DNA of 64,000 nt, from the NCBI RefSeq assembly GCF_037126465.1, contig NC_088204.1, positions 67,703,807 to 67,767,806 on the forward strand, in the 5' to 3' direction. The stretch's first letter is position 1. Each line of letters starts with the position of its first letter. Origin of the DNA: Ornithodoros turicata (lineage: Eukaryota > Arthropoda > Arachnida > Ixodida > Argasidae). Positions 41,457 to 53,370 of the stretch are shown here, in pieces. The position numbers were made by a program, and so were the translations under genes. The notes under the pieces are model-generated. The model was not told the DNA's origin, did no database searches, and saw nothing but the letters and a program-made list of their open reading frames with translations.

Positions 41457-43514
41457 ATGTGCTGCTTGGAACACTGCATCATGTTTACAAGCAACTTCTG
41501 AAAATCGGGGGATGGTCAAGTGGACTTTTTTATTTTTTATTTCTTTATCACATCACCGTCAAGTAGACACGTAATCACATGCATGAGTTGCTGCAGCCCG
41601 ATTAAACCGATTGTCCATCACGATAAGACGAGCTTTTTTTAGATGTACCGCGGCTTCAAGTGTTGTATCTGTAGGACACAGAGCCCTACACCCGCTTCGA
41701 TGGCCATGACATTGACTGTCAGTCGCACATTTATTAATGAATCTCGCTAGAACAAATCGGCGGCGGTGGTGGTACAGGCAAACGGCAATCTGGTCACCTG
41801 ACATATATTACATGACACGCCCACGCAGTACATATTGCCGAACTACGGTATCTGTTCGAAATATCGGCAACTCTCGTCATGAGCCACTCCCCTTCATATT
41901 TCCTTACCAGTTCGCGGGATTTCTACCCGCCCATGTCAACTAATGTATCGTCCTTGATTCCGCGTTAATGCATCGGACGCGGCTCAATGTCGCTAAATTA
42001 TATACTGTGCTCAATTCCGTTTCCGCCTGCGACAAGCGGACTCGCTCTGCTGCCCAATCGAATACGGAATTCTACATTCGAATCAAATCGATGTTTCTTC
42101 GAGACCGATTATATGCGAATAGGTCGGAAGCTGCACACAAAAGGGCGAAAACGACAAAAAAGATGCGTAAACGGCAAACGCATAAAACGAAGTGAGCACT
42201 ACTTCATATTCTGACACGTATGAATATATCGCGTTATATACATGGTGCACACGTGTTTGTGCCCGTACATGTGCTGCATGTATATCCGTTCCTGTTACAC
42301 AACTATTGGTTTCGTATTCGATTCGGTTTTCAAAACAATTATTCGGGCATGTCTAAACTTTCGTTCATGGTTCGCGCAATAAGAACCTGTCAACTACACT
42401 TCTTTCTGGACAACGTAGTACTTCGGTCCTCACTCTTAAGGCTTCTCCTTAAATTTTTATTAATTTTTTTTATTTAGAATACTTCTGGCATATTGGGAGG
42501 GCCAAATACGATTCACGGTACAAGCGAAAACACTGTCTGCAACAATTCAACTAAAACAAAAAATGCAACAAAAATGCGCTTCGATGCAGTCAACAAAAGA
42601 AGACAGCATGTCGTAAACAAGAGCTAGTTGCGGGAGACTATTCCGTACCAACTTTGGATTACCGCAGGGATGAATGAACTCCTTGGATTCGATGGGATTG
42701 GATTGGAAATGAAAGAAAAATATGAAGATGTTAGTCCCGACCCAGTCAGGACTGGCTACTCCAAAACGCGTTTGTGGGTGGAACAATAGAGCCAGAAAAA
42801 AGAGAAAAACAAACAAACAAACAGGAAACGATACTGGTCAATGTGTTTTGATGGGTTTATTTCGAGAGCTACCTCTATGTTTGATTATTCAAAATTAACC
42901 AGAACGATTTTAGTCTCTTGAACTAGTGGTCGATGAGATAGTGTGGGAACTTCTGCTGATTGCAGCCGGTTGCGAAAATTTGTTGAAAACAAATTGTTCC
43001 AAGTCGAAGTTTTGTGCAAGGTTGATGCCGATTTTCGCCGAATTACCGCGATCAGAGCGGTAGAGTACCGCCTATACCGCAATGAAATACCGCATCCATT
43101 GTCATCGAAATACAGTGTTGCTGTGTTTATGTGCTGGAACATTGATGAGCCCCTCGAATCCTTCAGTCTATAGCGCGTGAGCATCGCCCTTGAAGTATAG
43201 CTCTCCGATACACCTCCGCGTGTATTACCTCTCTATTCCTTACCATTCATCTCATTCATGGAATATACCTCCATATCGCTCACTTCCGCTATAGAATATG
43301 GATTATGAAATGTGGATTATCGAATGTAAATTATGAATTTTGATCGTACCAGATAATTGTTTTCTTTTTGAGTAGAACACGAAGCCGTTCAACATTTGGT
43401 CATTTTTCGATCTCCTGAAACGAAGGCCGCCTCCGTCGATAGCCTGCGTGCATGACGTCACGAATGTGACGCCGCGCAGCGTTTTCTAATATCTTGGCGG
43501 AAATCGAAAGGGCG
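41457..43514. other. No recognised gene
   Basis: Short frames only. A T-rich tract at 42448-42474 and a (CAAA)n run at 42812-42825. No domain or repeat family is identified. Confidence 0.4.
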
Positions 43515-43520
43515 TGGGTT

Positions 43521-43551
<31 letters not shown>

Positions 43552-43650
43552 CATGACGACGATGATATGGGGATGTCTTCCGCTCATTGAGCAGAATGCT
43601 CCGCCATTGCTATTGGGGAAAAATGAGAGGATGGTGATGAGGACGACGTG
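43515..43650 (-). mobile_element. LINE 3' UTR fragment with (GA/TC)n tail
   Basis: It is nearly identical to 54291-54415: a GA repeat, then AATACATGACGACGATGATA, TTCCGCTCATTGAGCAGAAT and GGGGAAAAATGAGAGGATGG. On the minus strand this is the 3' UTR and dinucleotide tail of a LINE whose coding end is preserved at 54431-54620. Confidence 0.7.
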
Positions 43651-45069
43651 TGGGTTCGAATCCTACTGCAGGTGCCTTTTCTTCAACCGCCATTATTCAA
43701 AGGCCGTGTCTCCCGCACAACTGACGAATCTAAGCGGATCGTATGATGCATTCCATGAGCTCGCTCTCGTCAGCTTTGGGCCGTTTGAAGATAACGCACC
43801 TCTCCGCGACTTTCGGTGCATGATAAGAAACATCCTTTTGAAAAACACCGTGCAAAGTACCGTTATGGATACAAAATATCGACGCTCACTCGAGATTTTG
43901 ACTCGTGCGCAGAACGACGTCAAGCTATATCAGAATTCCTACGGGTGCACTTGACCGTCGAGACGCGGCCTTCACCTTCAAAGGCGGCACACTGTCCTCG
44001 TTAATCAATTGAAGCGTATCCCGATCAGAAGTGGGGTTTGCGAAATCTTTCACACAGTGCCTGCTAGCACTTGTGCAACGTCAAGGACTCTATATGCACA
44101 CACGCGTGCACCCGTGTAGTTATAGCCTATATTGATGGTGTATCCGCGTAGCGTCGCGGCAAGGTTGTTTGAATAAAGGGGGCGTTATCTTGCCATGAGA
44201 CCCGACTGCAAAACATGGACGATGGTGTGACATCCTTCAATGCGAGATTCACACAATGAGGATATACGCTTTCGATGGGAATCAGTGAGACTCGGGACTT
44301 GCCGAGACTTGACGAGACCTGAAATTGATACTTCCTTTCCTCCGAAGGGACACTCCGAACAAAAACCAAATGCTGAATAACACGCAGTCACGTGCTTTCT
44401 GATCATGCACAGATGTAAAATATTTCGATTATAAGAGCGGGGACGTGGGCTGGTACATAGGGTTGGTGCACGGTTATTCGACAAACTTTTGTTTTACATG
44501 CCAATTCAGCGTACGTCCTGTGAGCTTCCTTTTCGTCATATATTGAAGTTTTCATCACGTTGATTAGGTGCTACCATTTCTCAAAACAGCCCCCAATCAC
44601 CTCTATTTCGGTCACTCACTTTCGTGACTTCACCCAAGATGGCGGAGCCCATGCTTACGTCATCGTGAAACTGAAACCGGACGTTGAACGCGCCTTCATT
44701 TTTCTCGTTACTCTGGAAAAACTAATCGTCCCTGCTGGATGAAATTTTGCGTTTGGCATCTGCACGCATCTTTTGCACTATACACTACATGGCTAATTTC
44801 CAAATCAGCCGACAGCTCAGACAGTCTCAATTAAACGGGACGCATGCTCTTTTTAGGCCCAAGAGGAACTTCGACCATAATGCACAAAACGGAATGTAAA
44901 TTATATTGTTCTCGTGTGTAATCAGGAAGTAATTAGAAAGCCCATGGCCACTACACCCCATTTCAGTCACAATTACAGGATCTTTCACGATCTTTAACAA
45001 AAAAAAAGTGATACACCGCGGACACCACTTTTAGTAACAGAGCAAATGTTTGGGCTGGTTGGTACGTGT
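43651..45069. other. No recognised gene
   Basis: One frame of 133 codons at 43553-43954 starts inside LINE-derived sequence and has no recognisable domain. The rest holds short frames only. Confidence 0.35.
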
Positions 45070-45222
45070 TTGAATTAAAAATGATTAAAAACCCCCAGTG
45101 CTGGGTAGGACGAGGACGAAATATAAAGACGACAAGGACCGGCACTGAATCAGTGCCGGTCCTTGTCGTTTTTATCCTTCGTCCTACCCAGCACTAGGGG
45201 TTTTTCATCATTTTAAATTTAA
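45070..45222. repeat. 153-bp near-perfect foldback palindrome
   Basis: The arms read from TGAATTAAAAATGATTAAA through CCAGTGCTGGGTAGGACGA to a centre GGCACTGAATCAGTGCC, with matching complement on the right and virtually no loop. Confidence 0.9.
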
Positions 45223-45299
45223 CCACTTTTAGTTCTGGCGAGTGCATGTCGGACATTGACGACTTTTTTTACGCAAAGTAATATAACTGGGGCATGTCG

Positions 45300-45550
45300 T
45301 ACAACTCCCACGAACCTTAATAATAACAGCGAAAAAAAAAAGTTGGTCCCATTTCCGACCACGATAACAGCCGCCCTGGGGGCACTGGGGAGGGGGGGGG
45401 GATGGTAAGTGAACAAAGTCCTTGCGTTAAACTAACAGAATAATTTTTGTTCCAATAAGATTTCCTCATGGCCTCCAGGGGTTGCTGTAATCGCTCTCGG
45501 GCACGAGACCATATTTTTTTTCGGTGTTATTAACGTTGACGGGAGCTGTA
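45300..45550. mobile_element. TIR element, TACAGCTCC family, copy 2
   Basis: It aligns with 28952-29185, sharing TTGCGTTAAACTAACAGAAT, GATTTCCTC and GGGAGCTGTA. It contains a G run at 45390-45402. Confidence 0.75.
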
Positions 45551-45944
45551 CATGACGAGAACGCAACCAGCACGCGGGGACAAAAAAGCGTGCGTACAAT
45601 GACGGAAAAACAGTAACGAACAAAATACGCACATGCATTGTAAACTTACAACTCGGAAGTCAGCACTGACCAGATATCCGGAAGCGCGCCTCGGGCCGCA
45701 TACTGACGCACATGTACTGTCGTGCACAGCTGGAGAGAATACAGAGCAGTAACAATACGTGACACAACGCCCACCAGAAGCAGACAGACACATATGACAT
45801 ATGCTCGTTTGATGGCCTTGCATGGAGGTCGGGAAGTTCCTATAGCATCACCAGGAGGGTGTCAGCGGGAATGAGCCGGGCGTATTCCCCTATAACAGGC
45901 ATTGGAGAGGCCTTTTCTTTTTTTTTTCTTCACAGAACTTGCTT

Positions 45945-46093
45945 CTTGAAGCTCGTTTCAATTCGGTTCGGTAGAATTCTCATACAAAACGCGGATACAG
46001 TTGTACAGGCTCAGCAAAAATGACGATTGCCATCTCTTATTGTTTCATATATACGTACTGAAGATTTTTGTTTTGTTTACCAGCAAGAGAAAG
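45945..46093 (+). repeat. Direct repeat copy 1 (150 bp)
   Basis: CTTGAAGCTCGTTTCAATTC through TGTACAGGCTCAG and GTTTACCAGCAA is repeated at 46799-46949 with few changes. The spacer is about 700 bp without a recognisable gene. Confidence 0.75.
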
Positions 46094-46798
46094 CGAGCAA
46101 CATAAAAATATGACTTTTCCTGCAGACGCCGTTAACATGAATAAAGTAGTGAGGCATCTTAGAACTTTACATTATGTCGCCTCTTAGTCTCATGTATAGG
46201 TTCCACCCAGTAGTTCGCATGCACTCAACACATGTACCTTTCATTTATGGCATATATATATATATATCAAAATGCCCTGTACAGAGGCTAGGGGCTTCTC
46301 ATGAGAGAGATCGAGAAGGGGGGGTAGGTAATGACAAGACTTACAACATAGTATAGCGAGTAACAACAGCAACGTCTGCACATTAACTGCAACAACAACA
46401 TATTGTAGATCAAAGCAAGAGCGGTCGCTCAACGTCAAGAAAACGGGCAAGGTCTCATGCTTGAACACGTTATGAGTTATGATCTACAACGGCGACAAGC
46501 GGCTGACGAATACAGTCATAATCATTACTAGTAACCGGAGAACATGGGCAATAAACCAGGGTTGAATGGCGTACGAAGCGCTCCGCTTTACACGATCCCG
46601 GACAATTGCTCACTGAACATTTCCTTACCTCCCGCAAAGGCTCAAGGCAGACAAATGCTCCCCAACCCAACTGTTTTGATAACACATTATTTGTCATGTT
46701 TCGTGGCATACATAGCAGCGCAATTATTTCCATAAATATATTTCGTCCTTCGATAAATAATGACTCCATTTGCAAAATTTAGGTGTATCTGATGAGGA

Positions 46799-46949
46799 GC
46801 TTGCTTCGTGAAGCTCGTTTCAATTCGGTTCGGTATAGCTCTCATACAAAATGCAAATACAGTTGTACAGGCTCAGTACAAATGACGATTGCCATCTTTT
46901 ATTGTTTCATATATACGTACTGAAGATTTTTGTTTTGTTTACCAGCAAT
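46799..46949 (+). repeat. Direct repeat copy 2
   Basis: Matches 45945-46093 and ends at the same GTTTACCAGCAA. It is continued directly by LINE 3' UTR text (GTAGAGTATCGCCCCTGGCG) as at 35950. Confidence 0.75.
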
Positions 46950-47320
46950 GAGGGTAGAGTATCGCCCCTGGCGATGAAGCTCCGCATTAATCATCTTAAA
47001 AATAAAGTTGTTGCTTGTTGTTTTGTTTGTTTGCATGAGCATCATGTATTCTTCAGCGGTGATGTACAGTGAGGAGCTTATTTGAGTAGCCTTACTGGAT
47101 GATTTCATAGCTTATTCACACGGGAAGTGCAGATTCCCTGAGTGGTTGCACACCTCTGCGTCCGACAACGGCGAGCCCCTTCACAAGCACCACCACCATC
47201 ACCACCACCATCAACAGGGTGGTTGAGTCTGAAAAAGGCCATTTTGAAGTTCCACTCCTAGAGTGGAAAACCTCCTTACTTCATCGTCAGAATATAATTG
47301 TTGTTGTTGTTGTTCCACGA
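46950..47320 (+). mobile_element. Two LINE 3' ends with GTT tails
   Basis: 46950-47030 repeats the UTR end of 35940-36025 with GTTGTTGCTTGTTGTT. 47160-47316 holds (CACCAT)n-like text, a CTCCTTACTTCATCGTCAG segment and a terminal GTTGTTGTTGTTGTT. Confidence 0.5.
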
Positions 47321-47834
47321 AACGACCTGGATTGTGAATGTGAGACTGAGTTCTTCACTATACGGATCATAGAAACAGTGATAATCAGAAACAGTGGAAG
47401 GTTTCTGTCCCCTGCTTGTTGTGAAAGTTGAGTGCCTGTGGACGGCCTCGGACAATTTTGGGTTCAATACATCGAAAAAAAACAACAAAAAAACAATCAA
47501 TCAATAAAGCAAAGCGAGCCGTGATTATTCCTATAAGGGGTGAAAGAAACCAATGTCATCTGACATTCAAACGACGATGATTATGAAAATCTAACCCTAT
47601 TTTGGACGGTTATGACTTAGGAATATCGCTCGCTAAAAATGATTGGATTCGATGGCAGTGTCAGTTCTTAAGCAGCAGAAACTGCAAGGGAGCCCCCACA
47701 AGGAAATGAAAAATTTCATGGTGGCCTCTGGGATATTTTACGATGAGGTGAGCAATTGTCCGGGGGGTGGGGATATGTTTATTAAGAAAAAGAAAGGAAA
47801 GGTCAGCCAGACGGAGGTCGGCTTGCTATTAAAA

Positions 47835-47992
47835 AAAAAAGAAAAATGGGGAAGAAAACAAACGGGAAGGAAAAGAAGAAAAGGAAAGGGAAAGGAAAGA
47901 AAAAGAAGAAAAGGAGAAAGTAAAAGAAGAAGAAAAGGAAAAGAAGAAAAAGAAGAAAAGGAAAAGAAAAGGAAAAGAAGAGAGAAGGCTCG
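47835..47992 (+). repeat. Polypurine (GAAAA/GGAAA)n tract
   Basis: About 150 bases of almost uninterrupted A and G on the plus strand (units such as AAAGGAAAAGAAGAAAAGG). Long open frames read across it are artefacts of the composition. Confidence 0.88.
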
Positions 47993-49363
47993 GTGATGTG
48001 TAGGAGGCCGGTACGAGGAAATAGGGTGTCGAAGATAAGTTACAAAAAAAACGGGTGTGGTGGATCTGGCACGGGGCAAGGACATCTGAGCACTCTCGCC
48101 AGACCGGGCGGACGCCGTCTTATATTTCCGCGGAAATCTTGGAAGGTCACACGAGGCCAGGATAGGAAACCGTGGAGACCTCCCATATATCGAAACCAGG
48201 ACAAACACGTGTTCGCATGTCTGTGTCGGTATTACAGCGAGAGTTGGAACCCTCGAAAGACCAAGAGGCTGCCCACAGTATACGTAGTGGGAGACGGGGG
48301 CCAGTGGGGCGACTTCAGGGAGCACAGAGCCGACACCCATCTGGAAAGTCCGCTAGGAAATAGATGGAAACGGCCCCGGACATACAGCAGAAAGGCGCAA
48401 TAAGGAAGCCACTTCAAGTTACGGTTGATGGACAATACCAATGTACCGCGTAAACCACGATTAGAAATATTCAAGCACTGTCGTAAAAATTATTTCGTAC
48501 GATGACGTTTCTTCATCGTGTGTTCATGTCTCCACATTACACCAGAGTAGCTATAGATCAAGTAGGCACTGCGTGACTGTCTAAAATGCTGAACGGTTTA
48601 AGATGAACAACGCGTGATGCAGGGTGTCCAATTAACGCACTGCAAATTAACATGCGTCAAGATAAAAAAAAAAACGTCGGAGCGATCTACATGAATGAAA
48701 CTTGTCGAAATGATCAAATCTTGTTAGCAGTTGTGTATCTTAGTCGCCAGTATTTTTTCATTGTCCCCAATTAGTTGGATACTATTCATTAGCTAACTTT
48801 TAGAATATCAGTGTCACTTTTTTTTTTTGTCGAGGCGTCAATTGGAAGGCTGTACTGATTGCCTTCGAGAAGCACCCGACCTTGGTAATTGGGAGTATTC
48901 ACCTACGTCACATGGTGACGTGGCAGTGACTTGTCATGCTCGTAAGCTCCTCCCACTGATGGTCACTTTTCGTGCTAGAGGCATTGAAAGGTGACAAGCC
49001 GCCCTATTTTTCAATGCGACAGTCACAGTTATCATAAAAGAAAATGTGAGAACGACAATGACGAAGTGTCTTCGGGATAAAGGAAGGGTACGGACGCGAC
49101 CGGATTTCAAAACGCAATTCGAGGCTTCGTTTTCAAGCAAATGCTAGGTAATCTCTGCAGCTGCGCCGAAAAAGTGACCACCATCATGGCGGCCAAAGGC
49201 GTTCGTTTGACGTCATGTGAAAACACCCTATAATGATAATTAGGAGTAGATTAACACGTAAGGTGATTAAAGAAGAAAATCGCACGAAGCGAACCTAACC
49301 GGTGTCCGCCCATATCGTCGAACGCCATTTCATCGAAGTCCGATCGCGTCAGCATACGACTTG
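47993..49363. other. No recognised gene
   Basis: A 136-codon frame at 47993-48403 begins in the purine repeat and has no domain I can name. Otherwise short frames only. Confidence 0.35.
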
Positions 49364-49676
49364 TACAGCTCTCTGCAACGTTAACTTGAACGCGGCGACG
49401 GCTGGCGGAGCAGATGGGAGAGCCACCCTGTCGGCGCTATGCAGAACTATAGGGAAAGAGCGTTGTGGGCTATCCCACTCATGCTTGGGGGTGTTATAGA
49501 GAAGCAGACGCTCCGCTCCGGATTCGCGGAGGAGGTTTCTCGACAAACACCCCCAAACACGAATGGGATAGCCCAGAACACTCTCTCCCTGTAGTTCGAC
49601 GTAGCGGCGATAGGGTGGCTCTCCAACTGCTCCGCCAGCCGTCGCCGCGGTCAAGATAACTTTGCAGGGAGCTGTA
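49364..49676. mobile_element. TIR element, TACAGCTC family, copy 3 (foldback-like)
   Basis: TACAGCTCTCTGCAACGTTA and the complement TACAGCTCCCTGCAAAGTTA begin arms of about 140 bp that include GCGGCGACGGCTGGCGGAGC and GGGCTATCCCA. The centre is about 30 bp. Confidence 0.85.
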
Positions 49677-49814
49677 CATGACATGCAGATGTGTTTTCGG
49701 GACCCTTACTATAAGAAGAAAATCGTCGTGCTTCCGCAAGATAATTTTGATAGTTGACAGTTCGTGACCGTCCCAACAAAAGAGTGTAATGTATCATTAT
49801 TATTATTGTTATTA

Positions 49815-50092
49815 TTACTACAATTCGTGGCTTTACGTCACGGCACAACTACGATCATGAGCGACACGACTGTGGTCGGTGTGTGGACTAATTTTGCCCA
49901 CCTGAGGCTTTTTTAACATGCTCCAAAGGCTCAGCACACGGCACACCGTATTTAACGTCCCTCGCGGAAAACGGTGTGTCAAAGCAACTTGTATCCTGCC
50001 ACCAAGTTGCTGGCGTCCTCGGCCAGGATCGAAACCGCATCCTTGGGATAAGTAACTGGCCACGCCACCAACTGATCCACCGAGGGCAGTAA
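49815..50092 (-). mobile_element. tRNA-derived SINE
   Basis: On the minus strand, A box GGTGGATCAGTTGGT and B box GGTTTCGATCC lie near 50090-50025. The body runs to the AATTCGTGG end near 49822, flanked by a TTATTATTG repeat. The best-preserved copy of the family seen at 3440 and 4535. Confidence 0.65.
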
Positions 50093-50861
50093 AGAGTCAA
50101 TTTTTTTTTTACGATTTCCGAACAATGCTACGATCTGCTGTATGGGTACTCAATATATACAACAAAAAATGCAAGAGTGGTAGTTGGCGTCAGGTATGGT
50201 GACGACACAGCACATACTTTTCCAGCAGTCGATATAGTCCCATTTTTGGTCATATATTGTTCTTTTATAACGTCTGCAGCGCTAATACAAAAACGCACTT
50301 TTTTTTCGGATTCGGGCGAGTAGGCGTACCGCAGTTCAGATACCTCTATCAATTGTTACGTCATTTATATGGATGTGCAAATGAACCGAAACCGCGGCGA
50401 CCGGGAACGCAGGGAATACAGCGCTCATTTCAGGTCAGAGGGTCACGTGGTTTCGAGCGATGGAGATGATTGGAGTAGGCGCCGCTCAACTGGCCACAAA
50501 CCGCTTTCCGGTCCAGATAAGCCTCCGTCTGCGAGGGTGATGCGCTCCTCAGGCGCGCGTTTTTTGTTTCGGCTCATTTGCACATCGAAATTCAGCGACC
50601 GATAGTTCACGGCACACGCTCTATTCTTCATTTTTAAAAGGTAGGATGTTTTCAACGAGGATGTCTCTGGAGCTGATAACCCGCATTTCCAGTAATTGAT
50701 CAAGAGATCATTAATAAATTTCTCGTAATTAGCAGTCACCTTGTAGTTACATACTCTCTTCCAGAGGATGTCAGCCTGGCCTGGAACTCCATTGCAAAAA
50801 ACGACATCTACGCTACACTCGTAGCTTTTTAATAAAACTTTTGTACTGACTAAAAAGAAAC

Positions 50862-51122
50862 GAAAAGTGAAAAAGAAAAGAAAGGTGAAAGGAAAGGAAA
50901 GAAAGAAAAGTGAAAGGAAAGAAAAGTGAAAGGAAAGGAAAGAAAGAAAAGGAAAGAAAGAAAAAGAAAAGGAAAGAAAGAAAAGGAGAGAAAGAAAAGG
51001 AGAGAAAGAAAAGGAGAGAAAGAAAAGGAGAGAAAGAAAGGAAGAAAAGGAAAGTAAAGGACAGAGAAGTAAAGAAAAGGACAGAAAAGCAAAGAAAAGG
51101 ACAGAAAAGTGAAGAAAAAAGG
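50862..51122 (+). repeat. Polypurine (GAAAGGAAAA)n satellite
   Basis: About 260 bases of nearly pure purine on the plus strand with units such as GAGAGAAAGAAAAGGA. The long minus-strand frame across it is compositional. Confidence 0.9.
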
Positions 51123-51667
51123 CACGGGGTCTTTTCCACGTAACGCGACGATTGTGTCGGCCGTCCGCGCCTGCTTTCTCAGACTGTTTTTGTAAACTCG
51201 ATTGCGCAGCTATAATGCACCGCAGAGCGAAAATGTTTTGCATGGTGAGGCAGGACCTCGAGCGACGTTAAATGTGACCTCATTCTCTTTTTATATAGGA
51301 TGACTTTGATTATATAGGACGACGTAGATGCCAACCCTAGAGCACGTGCGCACTGCATGTCAAAGATTAATATTTGTGCTGGATATCACCATGCAACGGT
51401 CGAAGGCTCGCAGAAGATTGCGTACACACATGGCCACCTAATAGTGAAGCACAACCGGAGTGTGTTTTGTCATCAAGCAGGAGAGCTACCTGGACTGGTG
51501 GACTCCTTTGGACAGACACTAGCTTCACGTTACAATCCAGCAAGCTAAATAACAACACTCTCTAGGAGAGTTCGCTTTTCGTACTGACCATACCAAGCGA
51601 ACAATTCAAACACGGGAGAGTCGCTGCGGAGGGCAGTAGAGGACTAGCGAGACGGCTAGAACATGAT

Positions 51668-51886
51668 TTGCCACTTACCCCGAACGCGGCCGAAAAGTCG
51701 AGTAGACGTCAGCCAGCGGCGAAAGCACTCCACAAGACCGTACAGTGCTTCTCCACGGACTATGTGGCTACGAAGCCCTCCAATGACAGGCTGAAATGTA
51801 GCTGCGCCAGCGAATGCCAGCCGCAAACAACGGACAAGGCGACAGTCGACAGCGACTGAGACATTTGCCTTAATTAGTATGGTCAA
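51668..51886 (-). pseudogene. LINE ORF2 C-terminal fragment (related to 52652-53370)
   Basis: The frame ends GLVECFRRWLTSTRLFGRVR followed by GKWQIMF and a stop, aligning with the GAVEFHRRWMTSDILFRVDN end of the neighbouring LINE fragment. It is a second, diverged LINE 3' end in the same orientation. Confidence 0.6.
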
Positions 51887-52651
51887 GCAGGAGTGCTACC
51901 TATTGAGGTAGGCGTTACACAAAAAGGAACATCACTATTTCGCAAGGCTGGATCACAACTTCAAAATAAAATTTAATCGTGCATTTTAGGAAGAAATGTT
52001 CCCGGAAACAGCACCGCTAGAGATGCTGCCCCAACGACCGTCGTATTGGCAGCAGGACAGGACAAGCGAACACGTGTGTATTGTCATCAAGCAGGAGAAC
52101 TACCTATGGAGGTAGTCCCTTTTCGACAGACACTATAACTTCACGTTACAGTCCTATACAAGCAAGATTATGTATTGGCATCAATTCTCGTGGAAGACCA
52201 GCCATACAGCTGGCTATACAGCCAGTCCTTTGTATAGCCAGCTGTAGGATGGGACAAGCGTAAGCGAAAGACAGTCCTTGTATTGTTGACTCTACGAGAT
52301 GAGCCACAGAAGATTGTCTACTCATCTTCCTAAACTTTCCCTCACCCTTTATCCCGCTTGTTACCCTACTTTTTATTCGTATCTTGCCTATTTCTATCCT
52401 TGAGTCAACAACTGAGACAAGTTCTAAAACATTGCCACTTGCCAGTGCGATACAGGGCATCAAATGGAAGGCCGGCCACAGGGGCAGGCTTCCTGCAGCA
52501 TCTCAAATAGACTCGAACAACATTCTGAATACCAACTCTCACCCAGCGACTAAGGCTGGTCAGAGATTGCTATACGTGTCCGTTTCGCCATGCAACAGTC
52601 CATGACACTGGAAAGCTGCAAGTGGGAGAACAACACGAGGATGTGGACATC

Positions 52652-53370
52652 TCATAGATTAACATGGAACTTGCCATTGTCCACCCTGAAGAGGATGTCA
52701 GAGGTCATCCAGCGACGGTGAAACTCAACTGCTCCAAGCACCGCACGCTCCCTGCAAAGAACTTTGCGAATACCGGCGTTAACTAGCCGAATCACCTCCT
52801 GCACACTGCGGCTCTCCTGCGCGTGCACTCGTCGACAGCGTGAAATCCACACTTGGTAGTTGATTTCGACCACCAAGAGCACAAAATGCCGCCTATCCCG
52901 CAGCGAGACAGGGAGGGGGTACAGACCACGAACTGTGCTCCACTCAACATCCGTCAGGCTATAGAGGCCTGCTACACGATGCCACAGGGCACCCGGCAAC
53001 AAACATAAACTGAAAGCATGTTCTGCTGACTCCCTGTACTCGCAGAAGGGACAGCCGGGTGACGTTACACCAAAACGGGAAAAACGTTCACGCAGCGGCA
53101 AGACGTCATGCGCTAAGCGCCACTGAAGACTGGCCCGCCGGGCGTCCAACCAGCCAGCAGTGGTCATACGCCACGCTATGTGGCGCTGAATAGGCGCCGA
53201 GTTCGGGGGTGGCCGATTAAGCGCAAGAAGTGCCATGTAAAGGCGCCGCACGGGCCATGATGTTACGTCATCATCAGGGAAAGAAGCTCGCAGGCTGCGC
53301 ATTGCCACAACGTATGCCTTCAGGTGGGGAGCCAGGGAGCCAGGTGCGATACAGGGGATTTTGATATATT
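52652..53370 (-). pseudogene. Tx1/L1-like LINE ORF2 C-terminal part (zinc-binding domain)
   Basis: The open frame encodes WLDARRASLQWRLAHDVLPL, then CPFC and EHAFSLC (a zf-RVT-type zinc-binding block), then ALWHRVAGLYS and the ORF2 end. This fits the region after the RT of Tx1-like LINEs. RT is missing from this fragment. At its 5' side it adjoins a 735-bp repeat that supplies an artificial start codon. Confidence 0.75.

Noticed and set aside
47738..48340. 200-codon minus-strand frame
   Set aside because: Its middle is the complement of the polypurine tract (runs of Phe, Leu and Ser), so it is open because of low complexity.
50443..51243. 266-codon minus-strand frame, the longest in the window
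   Set aside because: Most of it is the pyrimidine-strand translation of the GAAAGGAAAA satellite. The flanks show no domain.
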